Positions 41,720-49,964 of a stretch of 64,000 nucleotides of DNA are shown in pieces (positions within the stretch are counted from its first letter, which is position 1; the number at the start of each line of letters is the position of its first letter). Both the position numbers and the translations under genes were made by a program. This stretch comes from Xanthomonas sp. DAR 80977. Its GTDB lineage: Bacteria; Pseudomonadota; Gammaproteobacteria; Xanthomonadales; Xanthomonadaceae. The notes beneath the pieces were generated by a model. The model did not search any database. It had not been told where the DNA came from and worked only from the letters and a program-made list of their open reading frames with translations. The stretch is from assembly GCF_041240605.1 (NCBI RefSeq), contig NZ_CP162487.1, positions 689,001 through 753,000 of the forward strand, written 5' to 3'.

Positions 41720-43902
41720 GTGATGCCGGCCACGCCTGGGACGAGGCGACGCTGCGTGCCTTCGCCAACGCCCGCCACGGCGATCCGTTCGCCGTGCTCG
41801 GCGCGCACCGCATCGGCGACGCGCGCGTGCTGCGCAACTACCTGCCCGGCGCCGAAGCGGTGATCGCGGTGCTCGACGACGGCCGCGAGGTTCCGCTGCA
41901 GGAAGGCCCCAGCCCCGGCTTCTTCGCCGCCACGCTGCCCGACGACGGCCGCTACCGGCTGCGCATCCGCTGGCCCGGCGGCGAGCAGGTCACCGAGGAC
42001 CCCTATGCCTTCGGCCCGCAGCTCAGCGATTTCGACCTGCACCTGATTGCCGAAGGCCACCACCTGCAACTGGCCGATGCGCTGGGCGCGAACGTGGTCG
42101 AGGTGGACGGCGCGCGCGGCACCCGCTTCGCGGTGTGGGCACCCAACGCCACCCGCGTGGCGGTGATCGGCGACTTCAACACCTGGGACGCGCGCCGCCA
42201 CCCGATGCGCCTGCGCCACCAGGCCGGCGTGTGGGAACTGTTCGTGCCTGGCGTCGACGTGGGCGCGCACTACAAGTACGCCCTGCGCGGCCCGCGCGGC
42301 GAAGACCTGCCGGCCAAGGCCGACCCGGTCGCGCGCCGCGCCGAACTGGCGCCCGGCACCGCCTCGATCGTGGCCGATCCCACCCCGTTCCAGTGGCGCG
42401 ACGACGCCTGGATGGCGTCGCGCGCGCGCCGCCACGGCCCCAGCGCGCCGCTGAGCGTGTACGAGATCCACGCCGGCTCGTGGATGCATGCCGCCGACGG
42501 CAGCATGCTCGACTGGGATGCCCTGGCCGACCGCCTGATTCCCTACGTGGCCGACATGGGCTTCACCCATATCGAACTGATGCCGGTCACCGAACACCCG
42601 TTCGGCGGCTCCTGGGGCTACCAGCCGCTGGGCCTGTTCGCGCCCACTGCGCGCTTCGGCTCGCCCGACGGCTTCGCCCGCTTCGTCGACCGCTGCCACC
42701 GCGAGGACATCGGCGTCATCGTCGATTGGGTGCCGGCGCATTTCCCCACCGACGCGCACGGCCTGGCCCATTTCGACGGCACCTCGCTGTACGAACACGC
42801 CGACCCGCGCGAAGGCTTCCACCGCGACTGGAACACGCTCATCTACAACCACGGCCGGCGCGAAGTCTCCGGCTTCCTGATCGCCAGCGCCCTGGAATTC
42901 CTGCAGCGCTACCACGTCGACGGCCTGCGCGTGGACGCGGTGGCCTCCATGCTCTACCGCGACTACAGCCGCAACGCCGGCGAGTGGGTGCCCAACATCC
43001 ACGGCGGCCGCGAGAACTACGAGACCATCGCCTTCCTGCGCCGGCTCAACCAAGTGGTCGCCGAACACGCCCCGGGCGCCATCACCATCGCCGAGGAATC
43101 CACCGCCTGGCCCGGCGTCACTGCAGACCTGGCGCACGGCGGCCTGGGTTTCAACTACAAGTGGAACATGGGCTGGATGCACGACAGCCTGCACTACATC
43201 GAACTGGACCCCATCTACCGCCGCTACCACCACGGCGAACTGACCTTCAGCATGGTCTACGCGTATTCCGAGCGCTTCATGCTGCCGATCTCGCACGATG
43301 AAGTGGTGCACGGCAAGCGCTCCCTGCTCGGGCGCATGCCCGGCGACGACTGGCAGCGCTTCGCCAACCTGCGCGCCTACCTCGGCTACATGTACACCCA
43401 CCCCGGGCGCAAGTTGCTGTTCATGGGCTGCGAAATCGCCCAGCCCACCGAGTGGAACCACGACGCCGCGCTGCCCTGGCACCTGCTCGACGACCCGCGC
43501 CACCGCGGCATCCAGCGCCTGGTCCGCGACCTCAACCGCCTGTACGCCGAACACCCCGCGCTGCACGCCCGCGACGACACCCCCGACGGCTTCGCCTGGG
43601 TCATCGGCGACGACGCCGGCAACAGCCTGTTCGCCTACCTGCGCACCGCCCAGGGCAGCGACGCCCCGCTGCTGGTGGTGGCCAACCTCACCCCGCTGGT
43701 GCACCACGGCTACCGCATCGGCGTGCCCCGCGGCGGCCGCTGGCGCGAACTGCTGAACTCCGACGCCGAGATCTACGGCGGCAGCAACACCGGCAACGGC
43801 GGCAGCGTGCGCACCGAGGCAATCGGCGCCCATGGGCATCCGGCCTCGCTGTCACTGACCATCCCGCCGCTGGGGGTGCTGGTGTTGGGGTTGGAGGATT
43901 GA
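41716..43902 (+). CDS. glgB: 1,4-alpha-glucan branching enzyme
   Basis: 728 residues. CBM48 repeats at the N-terminus ([21 protein letters not shown] near 136–156), then a GH13 barrel: [24 protein letters not shown] segment, nucleophile Asp407 in [18 protein letters not shown], Glu460 in [13 protein letters not shown], and [17 protein letters not shown]. It introduces alpha-1,6 branches in the glucan made by GlgE. The frame begins inside the end of treS (ATGA), so glgE–treS/mak–glgB is one coupled unit. No glycogen synthase, debranching enzyme, treZ, treY or malQ follows; the cluster stops at the tRNA. Confidence 0.97.
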
Positions 43903-44263
43903 GGGGAGGGCGCTTGCGCGCTTAGCGGCGTCGCATCGGCCGTCGATGCGGCGCTGTTGTGGAAAAGCAGGCTGTTGTGGGAGGGACTTCAGTCCCGACG
44001 GGCTTTCCCGGCTCACCATCAGAGCTGATGCTCTTCCATTGCGGATTGCCCGGGGCGTCGTCCCAATCAGGCGCAGCCCTGCCTTTTGCCCTGGGTAGCC
44101 AACACGCATGCGAGTCAGCGGCTGCACGCGCATCGACAGCCCAGGAAGACACGACACCACCCCGGACGCTAAACTCACGCCCGCCTCGGCGCCTTCCTCT
44201 GCATGCACGCCAGAGGCGCCAAGCCGGCGGCCGACGCCTCGCCCGCCCGCTCCGGACGCGTCC
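43903..44263. other. Intergenic region between glgB and tRNA
   Basis: 361 bp. Contains one single arm of the REP-like element (43975–44011) and the promoter for the tRNA. Open frames here overlap on both strands and look like chance. No terminator with T-run is evident after glgB. Confidence 0.5.
43975..44011. repeat. REP-like element, single arm
   Basis: TTGTGGGAGGGACTTCAGTC… is one arm of the family seen at 1522 and 28433, containing its own GGGACTTCAGTCCC palindrome; the second arm is missing. Confidence 0.6.
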
Positions 44264-44339
44264 GGGCCTATAGCTCAACGGTTAGAGCAGAGGACTCATA
44301 ATCCTTTGGTTCCAGGTTCGAATCCTGGTGGGCCCACCA
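44264..44339 (+). tRNA. tRNA with CAU anticodon, probably tRNA-Ile2 (lysidine type)
   Basis: 76 nt with encoded CCA. Acceptor GGGCCTA/TGGGCCC, D-arm GCTC…GAGC, anticodon stem GAGGA/TCCTT with loop CTCATAA (CAT at 34–36), T-arm CCAGG TTCGAAT CCTGG. The GACTCATAATC context around the anticodon resembles tRNA-Ile(CAU), whose C34 is modified by TilS to read AUA, more than elongator Met. The accessory island begins immediately downstream, so the 3' end is a likely integration site. Confidence 0.9.
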
Positions 44340-44594
44340 GGGAATTCAATGACTTACATTGATTTGTAGCCATTGGCGTTGCCCGTGAACTCCTGTCGGT
44401 GCCCGTTTGCCTATGCCGGCCTCAGCAGCTACACCGCGCTCTGCATCTGTCTGCGCGCCTCGCTCAGGCCGTTGCTATGCTTGCTAATCTGATGAAAGCT
44501 GAGGCGAGGAGTGAACGTGAATGCTCAACGGTCATCGATCCAAGTGATCAGCTGCGTCTACTGGATTGGCGGACGGGTAGACTGAGGGTAACGC

Positions 44595-45032
44595 ATGGCA
44601 CGCAGGACGCCGCCAGACCGAGAATTTGTCCGCGATCTACGGCAGGTGCTGGCAACGCCAAAGGCTTGGATCTCAGCTGGCGAGATAGCCTGGGTGGATG
44701 CTGGTGGCAAGCCGAAAGGCTACAAGTTCCGGGCAGCACTGTCTGTTCAAGGTCACACGCCAGGAAGCCTCTACGTCGACGGATACTACAAGCCGTCAAG
44801 CATTGAAGGCGTACCTGACAAGCTCTCACTTAGCCTGTTCTATCGTGATCAACGAATCCTAGGTCTCGATGAGGACGGTCCAAGTCGTCACAGGAACAGT
44901 GTTGGTGAAGGCCGCCCGCATTTCCTAAAATCTATCCACCACCCGCATTTGCACACCATCAGCGACGATGCAATATACGGCTATGCTGAGCCCCTAGAAC
45001 CAGCCGAGTTTTCTGAACACTGGGATAGATAG
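44595..45032 (+). CDS. Unknown island protein paired with the DUF1828-like gene
   Basis: 145 residues, no signal peptide or membrane segment. It has a good ribosome site (GAGGG 7 bp before ATG). Mixed alpha/beta character, with a basic N-terminus (MARRTPPDREFVRDLRQ) and a His-rich conserved-looking segment PHFLKSIHHPHLHTISDD near 108–125 that could bind metal or nucleic acid. Codon use is less GC-biased than neighbouring chromosomal genes. I do not recognise the family. It lies 75 bp before the DUF1828-like gene on the same strand, so the two may work as a unit. Confidence 0.6.
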   Translation: MARRTPPDREFVRDLRQVLATPKAWISAGEIAWVDAGGKPKGYKFRAALSVQGHTPGSLYVDGYYKPSSIEGVPDKLSLSLFYRDQRILGLDEDGPSRHRNSVGEGRPHFLKSIHHPHLHTISDDAIYGYAEPLEPAEFSEHWDR

Positions 45033-45107
45033 CTTTCTCTTCCTCGCCGGTATCCAGAACGGTCCTAACTTCAGCCTTCCGCCAGGTCAGCGCGAACTAC
45101 CACTACG

Positions 45108-45860
45108 ATGAACCACGACGCGCTAGCACATGCCATCTGCGGACATTACACCGCCATCAGCGACGGCTCGGGCTACATCGAGTCGCCCTTAGCGTTCCCT
45201 GTCGATGGAACGCTCATTGGCGCGTACGTGCTCGAGGCTGGTCCAGGGCGCTTTGTCGTTACAGACGACGGCGACGTTGCGTTTCACGTTGCGGCAGCCG
45301 GCGCTGAGATCACTCCGTCCCGTATCAAGGCTTACCGATCGATTGCGGAAGAGCACGGCCTATCGCTGAACGATGAGGGTGTCATCAGCGTGACCTGCGG
45401 GGACACAGAGCTGACCAGCGTTCTTAGTCAATACCTGCAAGCTGCTTCCGCTATCGCGACGAAGGGGTTGAAACATCGGCCGCGCGATGAAGAGCGGTTC
45501 ACGAGGATCGTTGGCGACGCCCTCGCGAATAAGTACGGCGAACGCCTCCGGAAGCGGGTAGAAGTGACAGGGCTCAGTGGCCACCAAATTCGTTTTCCCT
45601 TCGCCTTAGACATGGGCCGTGACCGGCGCGCCTATGTGCAGCCCATCGCTGCTGACGGAAATGTGATCCAGTGGAAGGCAGTCTATGAGGCCGGCGGAAA
45701 GTTCAAGGACCTCCGCTCGGCACGCCAAGATGCTCCGATCATCGCTGTGCTGGAGGCTTCCCGCGACGCAGATCGTGCCAGTGGTTTCTTCGCTGACACA
45801 GCAGCAACAGTGATCTACCAAGGCGGGGCGATCAACCTGGACTTCGCGCTTGCCGCTTAA
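45108..45860 (+). CDS. DUF1828/DUF1829-like protein
   Basis: 250 residues. The N-terminal ~110 residues match the DUF1828 pattern: an opening helix, IESPLAFPVDGTLIGAYVLE and FVVTDDGDVAFHVAAAGAEI, with the TDDG motif near 51–54. The second half (about 125–250) has the layout of DUF1829. These domains of unknown function recur in mobile islands next to toxin–antitoxin and restriction genes, often with a small partner like the gene before it. No catalytic residues are assigned. The start has only a weak ribosome site. Confidence 0.65.
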   Translation: MNHDALAHAICGHYTAISDGSGYIESPLAFPVDGTLIGAYVLEAGPGRFVVTDDGDVAFHVAAAGAEITPSRIKAYRSIAEEHGLSLNDEGVISVTCGDTELTSVLSQYLQAASAIATKGLKHRPRDEERFTRIVGDALANKYGERLRKRVEVTGLSGHQIRFPFALDMGRDRRAYVQPIAADGNVIQWKAVYEAGGKFKDLRSARQDAPIIAVLEASRDADRASGFFADTAATVIYQGGAINLDFALAA

Positions 45861-45928
45861 TCCCTCCCCTCCGGCCAATCGTCATTGTAGTAACGTAATT
45901 ACATGCAACTGATGTAGGAGGTGCACCT

Positions 45929-46180
45929 ATGACCATCACAATCCTGTCCAGCCGCGAACTTAACCTGGATATGATGCGAGCAAAGAAGGCCACCAAGAGC
46001 GGTCCGGTGTTTATCACGGATCGCGGCAAGCCTGCGCACGTGCTGCTGAGCTTCGAGGACTATCAACGGCTGACAAGGCAGCGGCGCATTGCCGATGCGC
46101 TGGCGATGCCGGACGTTGCAGAGGTTGGGCTCGATCCGCAGCGTGTGGCGATTGGAGCCCGCCCCGCTGATCTCTCGTAA
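45929..46180 (+). CDS. Phd/YefM-family antitoxin without a partner toxin
   Basis: 83 residues: MTITILSSRELNLDMMRAKK, SGPVFITDRGKPAHVLLSFE and DYQRLT are the Phd/YefM DNA-binding dimer pattern, with a C-terminal tail that would wrap a VapC/Doc/FitB-type toxin. A strong TAGGAGG ribosome site precedes it, and a GTAATTAC palindrome (45895–45902) 27 bp upstream may be an operator. A toxin gene would normally start overlapping the stop; an ATG is there (TAATG), but the frame closes after 18 codons. Confidence 0.85.
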   Translation: MTITILSSRELNLDMMRAKKATKSGPVFITDRGKPAHVLLSFEDYQRLTRQRRIADALAMPDVAEVGLDPQRVAIGARPADLS

Positions 46181-46236
46181 TGTATCGCGATAACGGCGCT
46201 CGCGCATGGCAGGGGTATTGGTCACACGTCATGTAG
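46180..46236 (+). pseudogene. Possible toxin remnant after the Phd antitoxin
   Basis: ATG overlaps the antitoxin stop (TAATG), as toxin starts do in phd–vapC pairs, but the frame is only 18 codons and shows no PIN-domain start. Beyond it come the end of the minus-strand reverse transcriptase gene and non-coding DNA. I read it as what remains after the toxin was replaced. Confidence 0.35.
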
Positions 46237-46375
46237 CTAAGTGACACTGTTAACCCATGAGAGCCCTTCCATAGTCACCTATCGGGCTCAAGATAGCCTC
46301 GGATAGGTTTACTTCAGCGGTAGGTTGTTTGGCTTTTGCTCTCCGCCAAGCTGTGCTTAACCACTGTCGCAGATA

Positions 46376-47305
46376 TTAATCTTGGCGGATTTTTGGAAGC
46401 AGGCTCCAAGCGCGCATACCATATGTGTTGATAAGTACTCCCCTGAAGCTTGGTTCTATACTCAGAACAAAAGCTATTTCGCCTTTTAGCCTTTCTGCTT
46501 CGATATCGTTTAGCTGGCCACTTAAAAAACGAAAAACTCCTGCACGAACTCCTCTTTTTCGTTCTCGCCCTACACTGACGCCACCTTGGTTGGTGAGAGT
46601 TAGGCCTGTAACCGTCATTGATGTCGAGCGAGAAACCGCTATGCGTTTTTTTTCATTAAATTTTACTGTAGGCAGGCGAGATTTTTCCACCAACTGGCGA
46701 ATCCCATTTTCAAGTTCACTGAGTACGTCAGGATCTGACGAAGAAATCGCAATGTCGTCCGAATAGCGAGTGTATCGCGCATTAAGGAAACGTGCGAGAA
46801 CGGAGACTTTTTCGTCAAATTCAAACATTACAGCGTTCGCAAAAAATGGTGAACTCGGCGCGCCGATACAAAGTACCGGCTTCCCCGTTGGCCTCCAAGT
46901 ACAAGCGTCTACAATGAACTTAAGCTCAGAAACACTTAAATGGGTGCATTTTTCTTGCAACAGATGGACAATGGACTCTTCATCTATGCTGCTAAAAAAA
47001 TCAGAAAAATCAAGTTTTGTTAGATATTTTGCGCCCTTATGGATATCCGCATTGCGTAATATTGAACTTCCGGGCTTGTAGGCAGTGGCTGCTTGGTGGA
47101 TTTCTATTTCTTTACTGAGTAGGTGACAGATTGCACGCTGTACAGCTTTTACTTCTCGGGCCGGTTGCGCAACGACCCGTCTATCACCATTTTTTTTGGG
47201 AATGTTAAATATTTTGTATCTGCGATATGCACCCCTGGCTATTACACGGCAACTTGAAGTGGATATTCCAATCAGGGAGGAAATTTTGGATACAAGGCCG
47301 GTCAT
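46376..47305 (-). CDS. Retron reverse transcriptase
   Basis: 309 residues. RT domain with KIFNIPKKNGDRRVVAQPAR (fingers), KLDFSDFFSSI (first catalytic Asp, Asp99), GAPSSPFFANAVM, and the catalytic YSDD at 181–184. Retron-specific marks are present: NADIH at 85–89 (the NAxxH region-X motif) and VTG at 232–234 (the region-Y motif that recognises the msr). The C-terminal ~50 residues are a short thumb. It copies the msd part of its own RNA into multicopy single-stranded DNA primed from a 2'-OH. Its ATG overlaps the effector stop by 4 bp. AT-rich codon use differs from the chromosome. Confidence 0.92.
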   Translation of the reverse strand: MTGLVSKISSLIGISTSSCRVIARGAYRRYKIFNIPKKNGDRRVVAQPAREVKAVQRAICHLLSKEIEIHQAATAYKPGSSILRNADIHKGAKYLTKLDFSDFFSSIDEESIVHLLQEKCTHLSVSELKFIVDACTWRPTGKPVLCIGAPSSPFFANAVMFEFDEKVSVLARFLNARYTRYSDDIAISSSDPDVLSELENGIRQLVEKSRLPTVKFNEKKRIAVSRSTSMTVTGLTLTNQGGVSVGRERKRGVRAGVFRFLSGQLNDIEAERLKGEIAFVLSIEPSFRGVLINTYGMRAWSLLPKIRQD

Positions 47306-48246
47306 TTGGCCCTCCGTATTGACTTTACGACTTGGGCTCTGGTTGGAATCTTGTTTTCATAAAATGAAATGGTATCAATTTTCACGCGTTCTCGATTGAA
47401 CTTGGTCCCCGGGACGTATCCGAAGGATATGCGTGAAACCCAATCATCTGCATAGAAATACCGACCATGGCCTTTAGATTTTACAAATAGCAACTGGCAT
47501 TTCTGCAATAAAAATAAATACCGTGAAATTTCTATTGAGCTTACTGGTATGTCGAGCAATCCGAGAAAATCAATAATATCTTTCTCGTTGAGTGCTCCAA
47601 ATATATCGCATAGCTCACATATTAGACTCATTATGTTGGATGGTTCTGATTTGCGGAATACATGTTCGCGCCCGGACGGAGAGACATACTTCCTAATTGC
47701 TGAAACTATCTCGCTAACATCTCCGCGGAGCAATTCGAAATTTTCGGTTCTTCTGCCGCCAGCACTATATTCATGCCAGTCGTAGACCATGACCGAATTC
47801 TTTGAGTTATTCTCGACTTTCTGGATAGGGCCGAGTCTGATGAAAGAGCTTTCATCATAGTGATGTTGCGATACCACTATCAGAAGGCGATCAAGAAATG
47901 GTTCGCTGACTGAGAAAGCACCAAGCTCTGCAATTGCCCCTGGGCTCTCAACGACAAGAACTACAACAGCAGAAAGTCCGGCGAGGTGTTCTTCGAAAGT
48001 CACTAAATCGGAATAAACGCCGCCGTGGAACCAATCTTTTGTTTCTTCTGCTAGACGTACTCGTTGAGCTAGTTCGCCGTGGCGGCCGCTTGTAAGCTCC
48101 GATTGTATGAGATGCCTGACGGATCTTACAGGGTGGGCCTCCTGATCACTTTGCCCGCCACATAGAAGTACAAATCCCTCAAATGCCTTTATTCGGGTTT
48201 TTGTAAGATCTATCTGAGATAGAAACTGCAAACGCGGGTCATCCAT
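47302..48246 (-). CDS. Retron effector, St85/RcaT type (nucleoside deoxyribosyltransferase-like)
   Basis: 314 residues. Residues ~20–185 look like the Rossmann-type NDT-like domain of retron St85/Sen2-type effectors: FVLLCGG at 25–31, and ESPGAIAELGAF at 100–111, equivalent to the ESPGS/A-AELG active-site motif of this group. Residues ~200–270 read as a winged-helix domain (IICELCDIF-type helix, DIIDFLGLLD, YLFLLQKCQLLFVK). In Type II-A retrons this protein is the toxin, held inactive by the RT–msDNA complex and released by phage. It starts 4 nt after the a2 arm of the RNA and overlaps the RT gene, matching the usual RNA–effector–RT order. It has no signal peptide. Confidence 0.85.
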   Translation of the reverse strand: MDDPRLQFLSQIDLTKTRIKAFEGFVLLCGGQSDQEAHPVRSVRHLIQSELTSGRHGELAQRVRLAEETKDWFHGGVYSDLVTFEEHLAGLSAVVVLVVESPGAIAELGAFSVSEPFLDRLLIVVSQHHYDESSFIRLGPIQKVENNSKNSVMVYDWHEYSAGGRRTENFELLRGDVSEIVSAIRKYVSPSGREHVFRKSEPSNIMSLICELCDIFGALNEKDIIDFLGLLDIPVSSIEISRYLFLLQKCQLLFVKSKGHGRYFYADDWVSRISFGYVPGTKFNRERVKIDTISFYENKIPTRAQVVKSIRRAK

Positions 48247-48249
48247 TCG

Positions 48250-48420
48250 CTCTTCACCAAGAAAACGCCCCGCACAGCCGGTACGGGCTTACCGCGAGGA
48301 CCCGCGGACCGGAGCGGTGAGACCGTGCCGGCTGTGCGGGGCGATAAACCCAGACAATCCATAGCCGTCTGGCGCATCGCCAGACGTAACCTCTTGACTC
48401 CATGTCAAACGCGTAAAGAG
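48250..48420 (-). ncRNA. Retron msr–msd non-coding RNA
   Basis: 171 nt. 5' end a1 CTCTTTAC (48413–48420) pairs with 3' end a2 GTGAAGAG (48250–48257), 8 bp with one G·U. Then two msr hairpins: TTGAC/GTCAA (48394–48408) and CGTCTGGCG/CGCCAGACG with ATG loop (48366–48386). The msd is one long hairpin 48266–48343 whose outer 16 bp (CGCCCCGCACAGCCGG with its inverse) are perfect, with an inner ACCGC/GCGGT stem. a1 is followed by GCG, as in the Eco1 retron, where the branching G lies in such a sequence. The exact branch G and msDNA end are not determined. Confidence 0.85.
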
Positions 48421-48427
48421 TTCGTTG

Positions 48428-48456
48428 ATTCTTGAGGTGAGTGAAAAAATTGTCAA
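48428..48456 (-). promoter_or_regulatory. Promoter of the retron operon
   Basis: Consensus -35 TTGACA (48451–48456), 17-bp spacer, -10 AAGAAT (48428–48433). Seven bases later transcription would begin at 48420, the first base of a1. The agreement between promoter spacing and RNA end supports both. Confidence 0.7.
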
Positions 48457-48875
48457 GGCCCAAGATTGGCTTGGTGGGTGATGACGCGTTAGATCGAACT
48501 TGCTGACTTCGATTCGTTACTTCAAGTAGGGGAGGCGGTCTGTAGCTATCTTCATGCGATGTGGATGTCTACGAACACATGGCCTTGCGTGTTGACACTT
48601 GATCTAGGTTCAGTCATTATCCGCCCGTTGCGGCAAATTCCGCAGCCGGGATTGGTCTCCCGAAATTTACAAGGCGCACCAGCGCCCATCATCGATGTCC
48701 GGCGCTTTTTTGTTGCCCGGATTCGAGGCGGGGCAGGGCTTGCAGCTTTATGGCGGGCGGTGCGCGGGGGCCTTAGGGCCCGCCGGTTGCCTTGTGGCCG
48801 GTAGACCAACCCGCACCGTCCGCCACCTTTGATTGGTCTCGGGGATGGCGGACTCCATTACACAAGGAGAACGTC
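48457..48875. other. Non-coding leader between retron promoter and symE-like gene
   Basis: 419 bp. Open frames of 81 and 85 codons exist on opposite strands over 48552–48809, but they overlap fully, lack ribosome sites and are rejected. The stretch includes the hairpin at 48681–48711. If the SymE-like gene has an antisense RNA like SymR, it would start inside the gene and run into this region on the minus strand; I cannot place its promoter. Confidence 0.4.
48681..48711 (+). terminator. Hairpin with T-run upstream of symE-like gene
   Basis: AGCGCC and GGCGCT are separated by 14 nt and followed by TTTTTT. It lies in the 48457–48875 non-coding stretch between the retron promoter and the SymE-like gene and could be an attenuator or the end of a small RNA. 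Confidence 0.5.
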
Positions 48876-49307
48876 ATGCCCCGTAACGCTTCCGTTCGTT
48901 CGAAGACCGCATCCACCCGGCGCGCCACCAAGGCGCCGCCCTGCTGGCTCAAGCTCGAATCCCCCGACCCCTTGGATGCGATCGTCGCCGAGCCGCTGCC
49001 TGGCGCGTCGGCGCCGCCGTTGCACCCCGACGCCGTCAAGGACCCCGTGCCCAGGCGCTCGATCCCGCGCCGGCCCACGCAATGCACCATCGGCTATCGC
49101 TACTACGATGTGGAACGCAATGGCATGCGGGTCGGGCGGCAGGTGCCCAGCCTGCGCTTGCATGGCCTGTGGCTGGAAGGCCTCGGCTTTGCGGTGGGCG
49201 GCAAGGTGCGCATCACGATGGCCAATGGCGCCCTGCTGATCACGGCCGTGCCGGTGGCGCCGCGGCCTGCGGCGAAGACACGACGCAGATTTAAAGTGGC
49301 GCCGTAG
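48876..49307 (+). CDS. SymE-family toxin-like protein
   Basis: 143 residues. The C-terminal ~60 residues carry the SymE core: VPSLRLHGLWLEGLGFAVGG followed by KVRITMANGALLITAV, an AbrB-like swapped-hairpin fold turned RNA-targeting or nucleoid-acting toxin in E. coli SymE. The N-terminal 80 residues are Pro/Ala/Arg-rich. A clear ribosome site (AAGGAG, 8 bp before ATG) fixes the start; an upstream frame of 28 codons is disfavoured. E. coli symE is SOS-induced and repressed by antisense SymR. I see no convincing LexA box here. Confidence 0.8.
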   Translation: MPRNASVRSKTASTRRATKAPPCWLKLESPDPLDAIVAEPLPGASAPPLHPDAVKDPVPRRSIPRRPTQCTIGYRYYDVERNGMRVGRQVPSLRLHGLWLEGLGFAVGGKVRITMANGALLITAVPVAPRPAAKTRRRFKVAP

Positions 49308-49471
49308 CCGCCGGGCTTTGGTGGCGTTGCCGAGCCGGTCGTCGCGCGAGCCGGCCCCGCCGGCCGGCTGCGTTCTCCTGGCTTCAGGGAAATCGTTGTT
49401 GACGCCCGCTTGCAGCCACTACTGCGCACGATCATCAAAAAGCGGTGATCGTGTGTGTGTAGAACACCCTC

Positions 49472-49492
49472 GATAGCTGGATTCCAGCTATC
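49472..49492. promoter_or_regulatory. 21-bp perfect palindrome upstream of hipB-like gene
   Basis: GATAGCTGGA–T–TCCAGCTATC, 55 bp before the HipB-like start, followed by two direct repeats TTGCGTTTAG and TTCGCATTTAG. A fitting operator for the HTH protein encoded just downstream. Confidence 0.6.
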
Positions 49493-49546
49493 TTGCGTTT
49501 AGCTGCTTTGCGGGTATTTCGCATTTAGTTGAATTTCGGGTGCCGC

Positions 49547-49798
49547 ATGATGCCTACGTCCTACGTTTTGCTTACAGCTACGCAGCTTGGCGCGGCGCTT
49601 CAGGCCACGCGCAAGGCCCAGGGGCTGACCCAGTCGGCGCTGGCCGGCCATATCGGCCTAAGCCAGTCGCGGGTCTCCCATCTGGAGTTGAACGCCCACG
49701 CATTGAGCGTGGAGCAACTACTGGCGTGGTGCGCGACCCTGGGACTTGAGTTGACCATTGGCATCCGTGGCAGCCATGGCGCACAAACGGATTGGTGA
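49547..49798 (+). CDS. HipB-like HTH transcriptional regulator, orphan
   Basis: 83 residues. XRE-type HTH at about 15–68: LGAALQATRKAQGLTQSALA, HIGLSQSRVSHLELNAHALS, typical of HipB antitoxins and short repressors. ATG at 49547 (or 49550) is chosen; a start six codons upstream is possible. A hipA kinase gene should follow in the same operon, but the next gene (49965) is unrelated, so this is a solo antitoxin or a self-standing repressor. Confidence 0.8.
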   Translation: MMPTSYVLLTATQLGAALQATRKAQGLTQSALAGHIGLSQSRVSHLELNAHALSVEQLLAWCATLGLELTIGIRGSHGAQTDW

Positions 49799-49964
49799 CA
49801 TGGGGCGCCGCTCGCATCGCCGCAGCACGTCATTGGGGGCAGAGGCATCAAGCCAATCATGTGCCGATAGCATGGCCATGACCCCTGTCGCTGCGCCCGC
49901 CGACGAATCTGTATACCCTCATGCCACCATGGGATCGCCGTGGCGACTGGAAGGGAGAAGACAC

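Noticed and set aside
44316..44339. Search for a second copy of the tRNA 3' end as attR
   Set aside because: I found no GGTTCGAATCCTGG or GGGCCCACCA repeat downstream within the window, so no att site is claimed.
44399..44806. 135-codon open frame just after the tRNA
   Set aside because: It overlaps the start of the better-supported 145-residue gene in another frame and resembles nothing; no integrase motifs.
48266..48343. Long perfect hairpin first read as an intrinsic terminator between genes
   Set aside because: No T-run at its end, it lies directly in front of a retron effector, and surrounding hairpins plus a1/a2 pairing fit an msd much better.
48552..48809. Opposed frames of 81 and 85 codons between the retron and the SymE-like gene
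   Set aside because: They overlap each other fully, have no ribosome site and no recognisable domain. A faint likeness to short phage-satellite leader ORFs was too weak to report.
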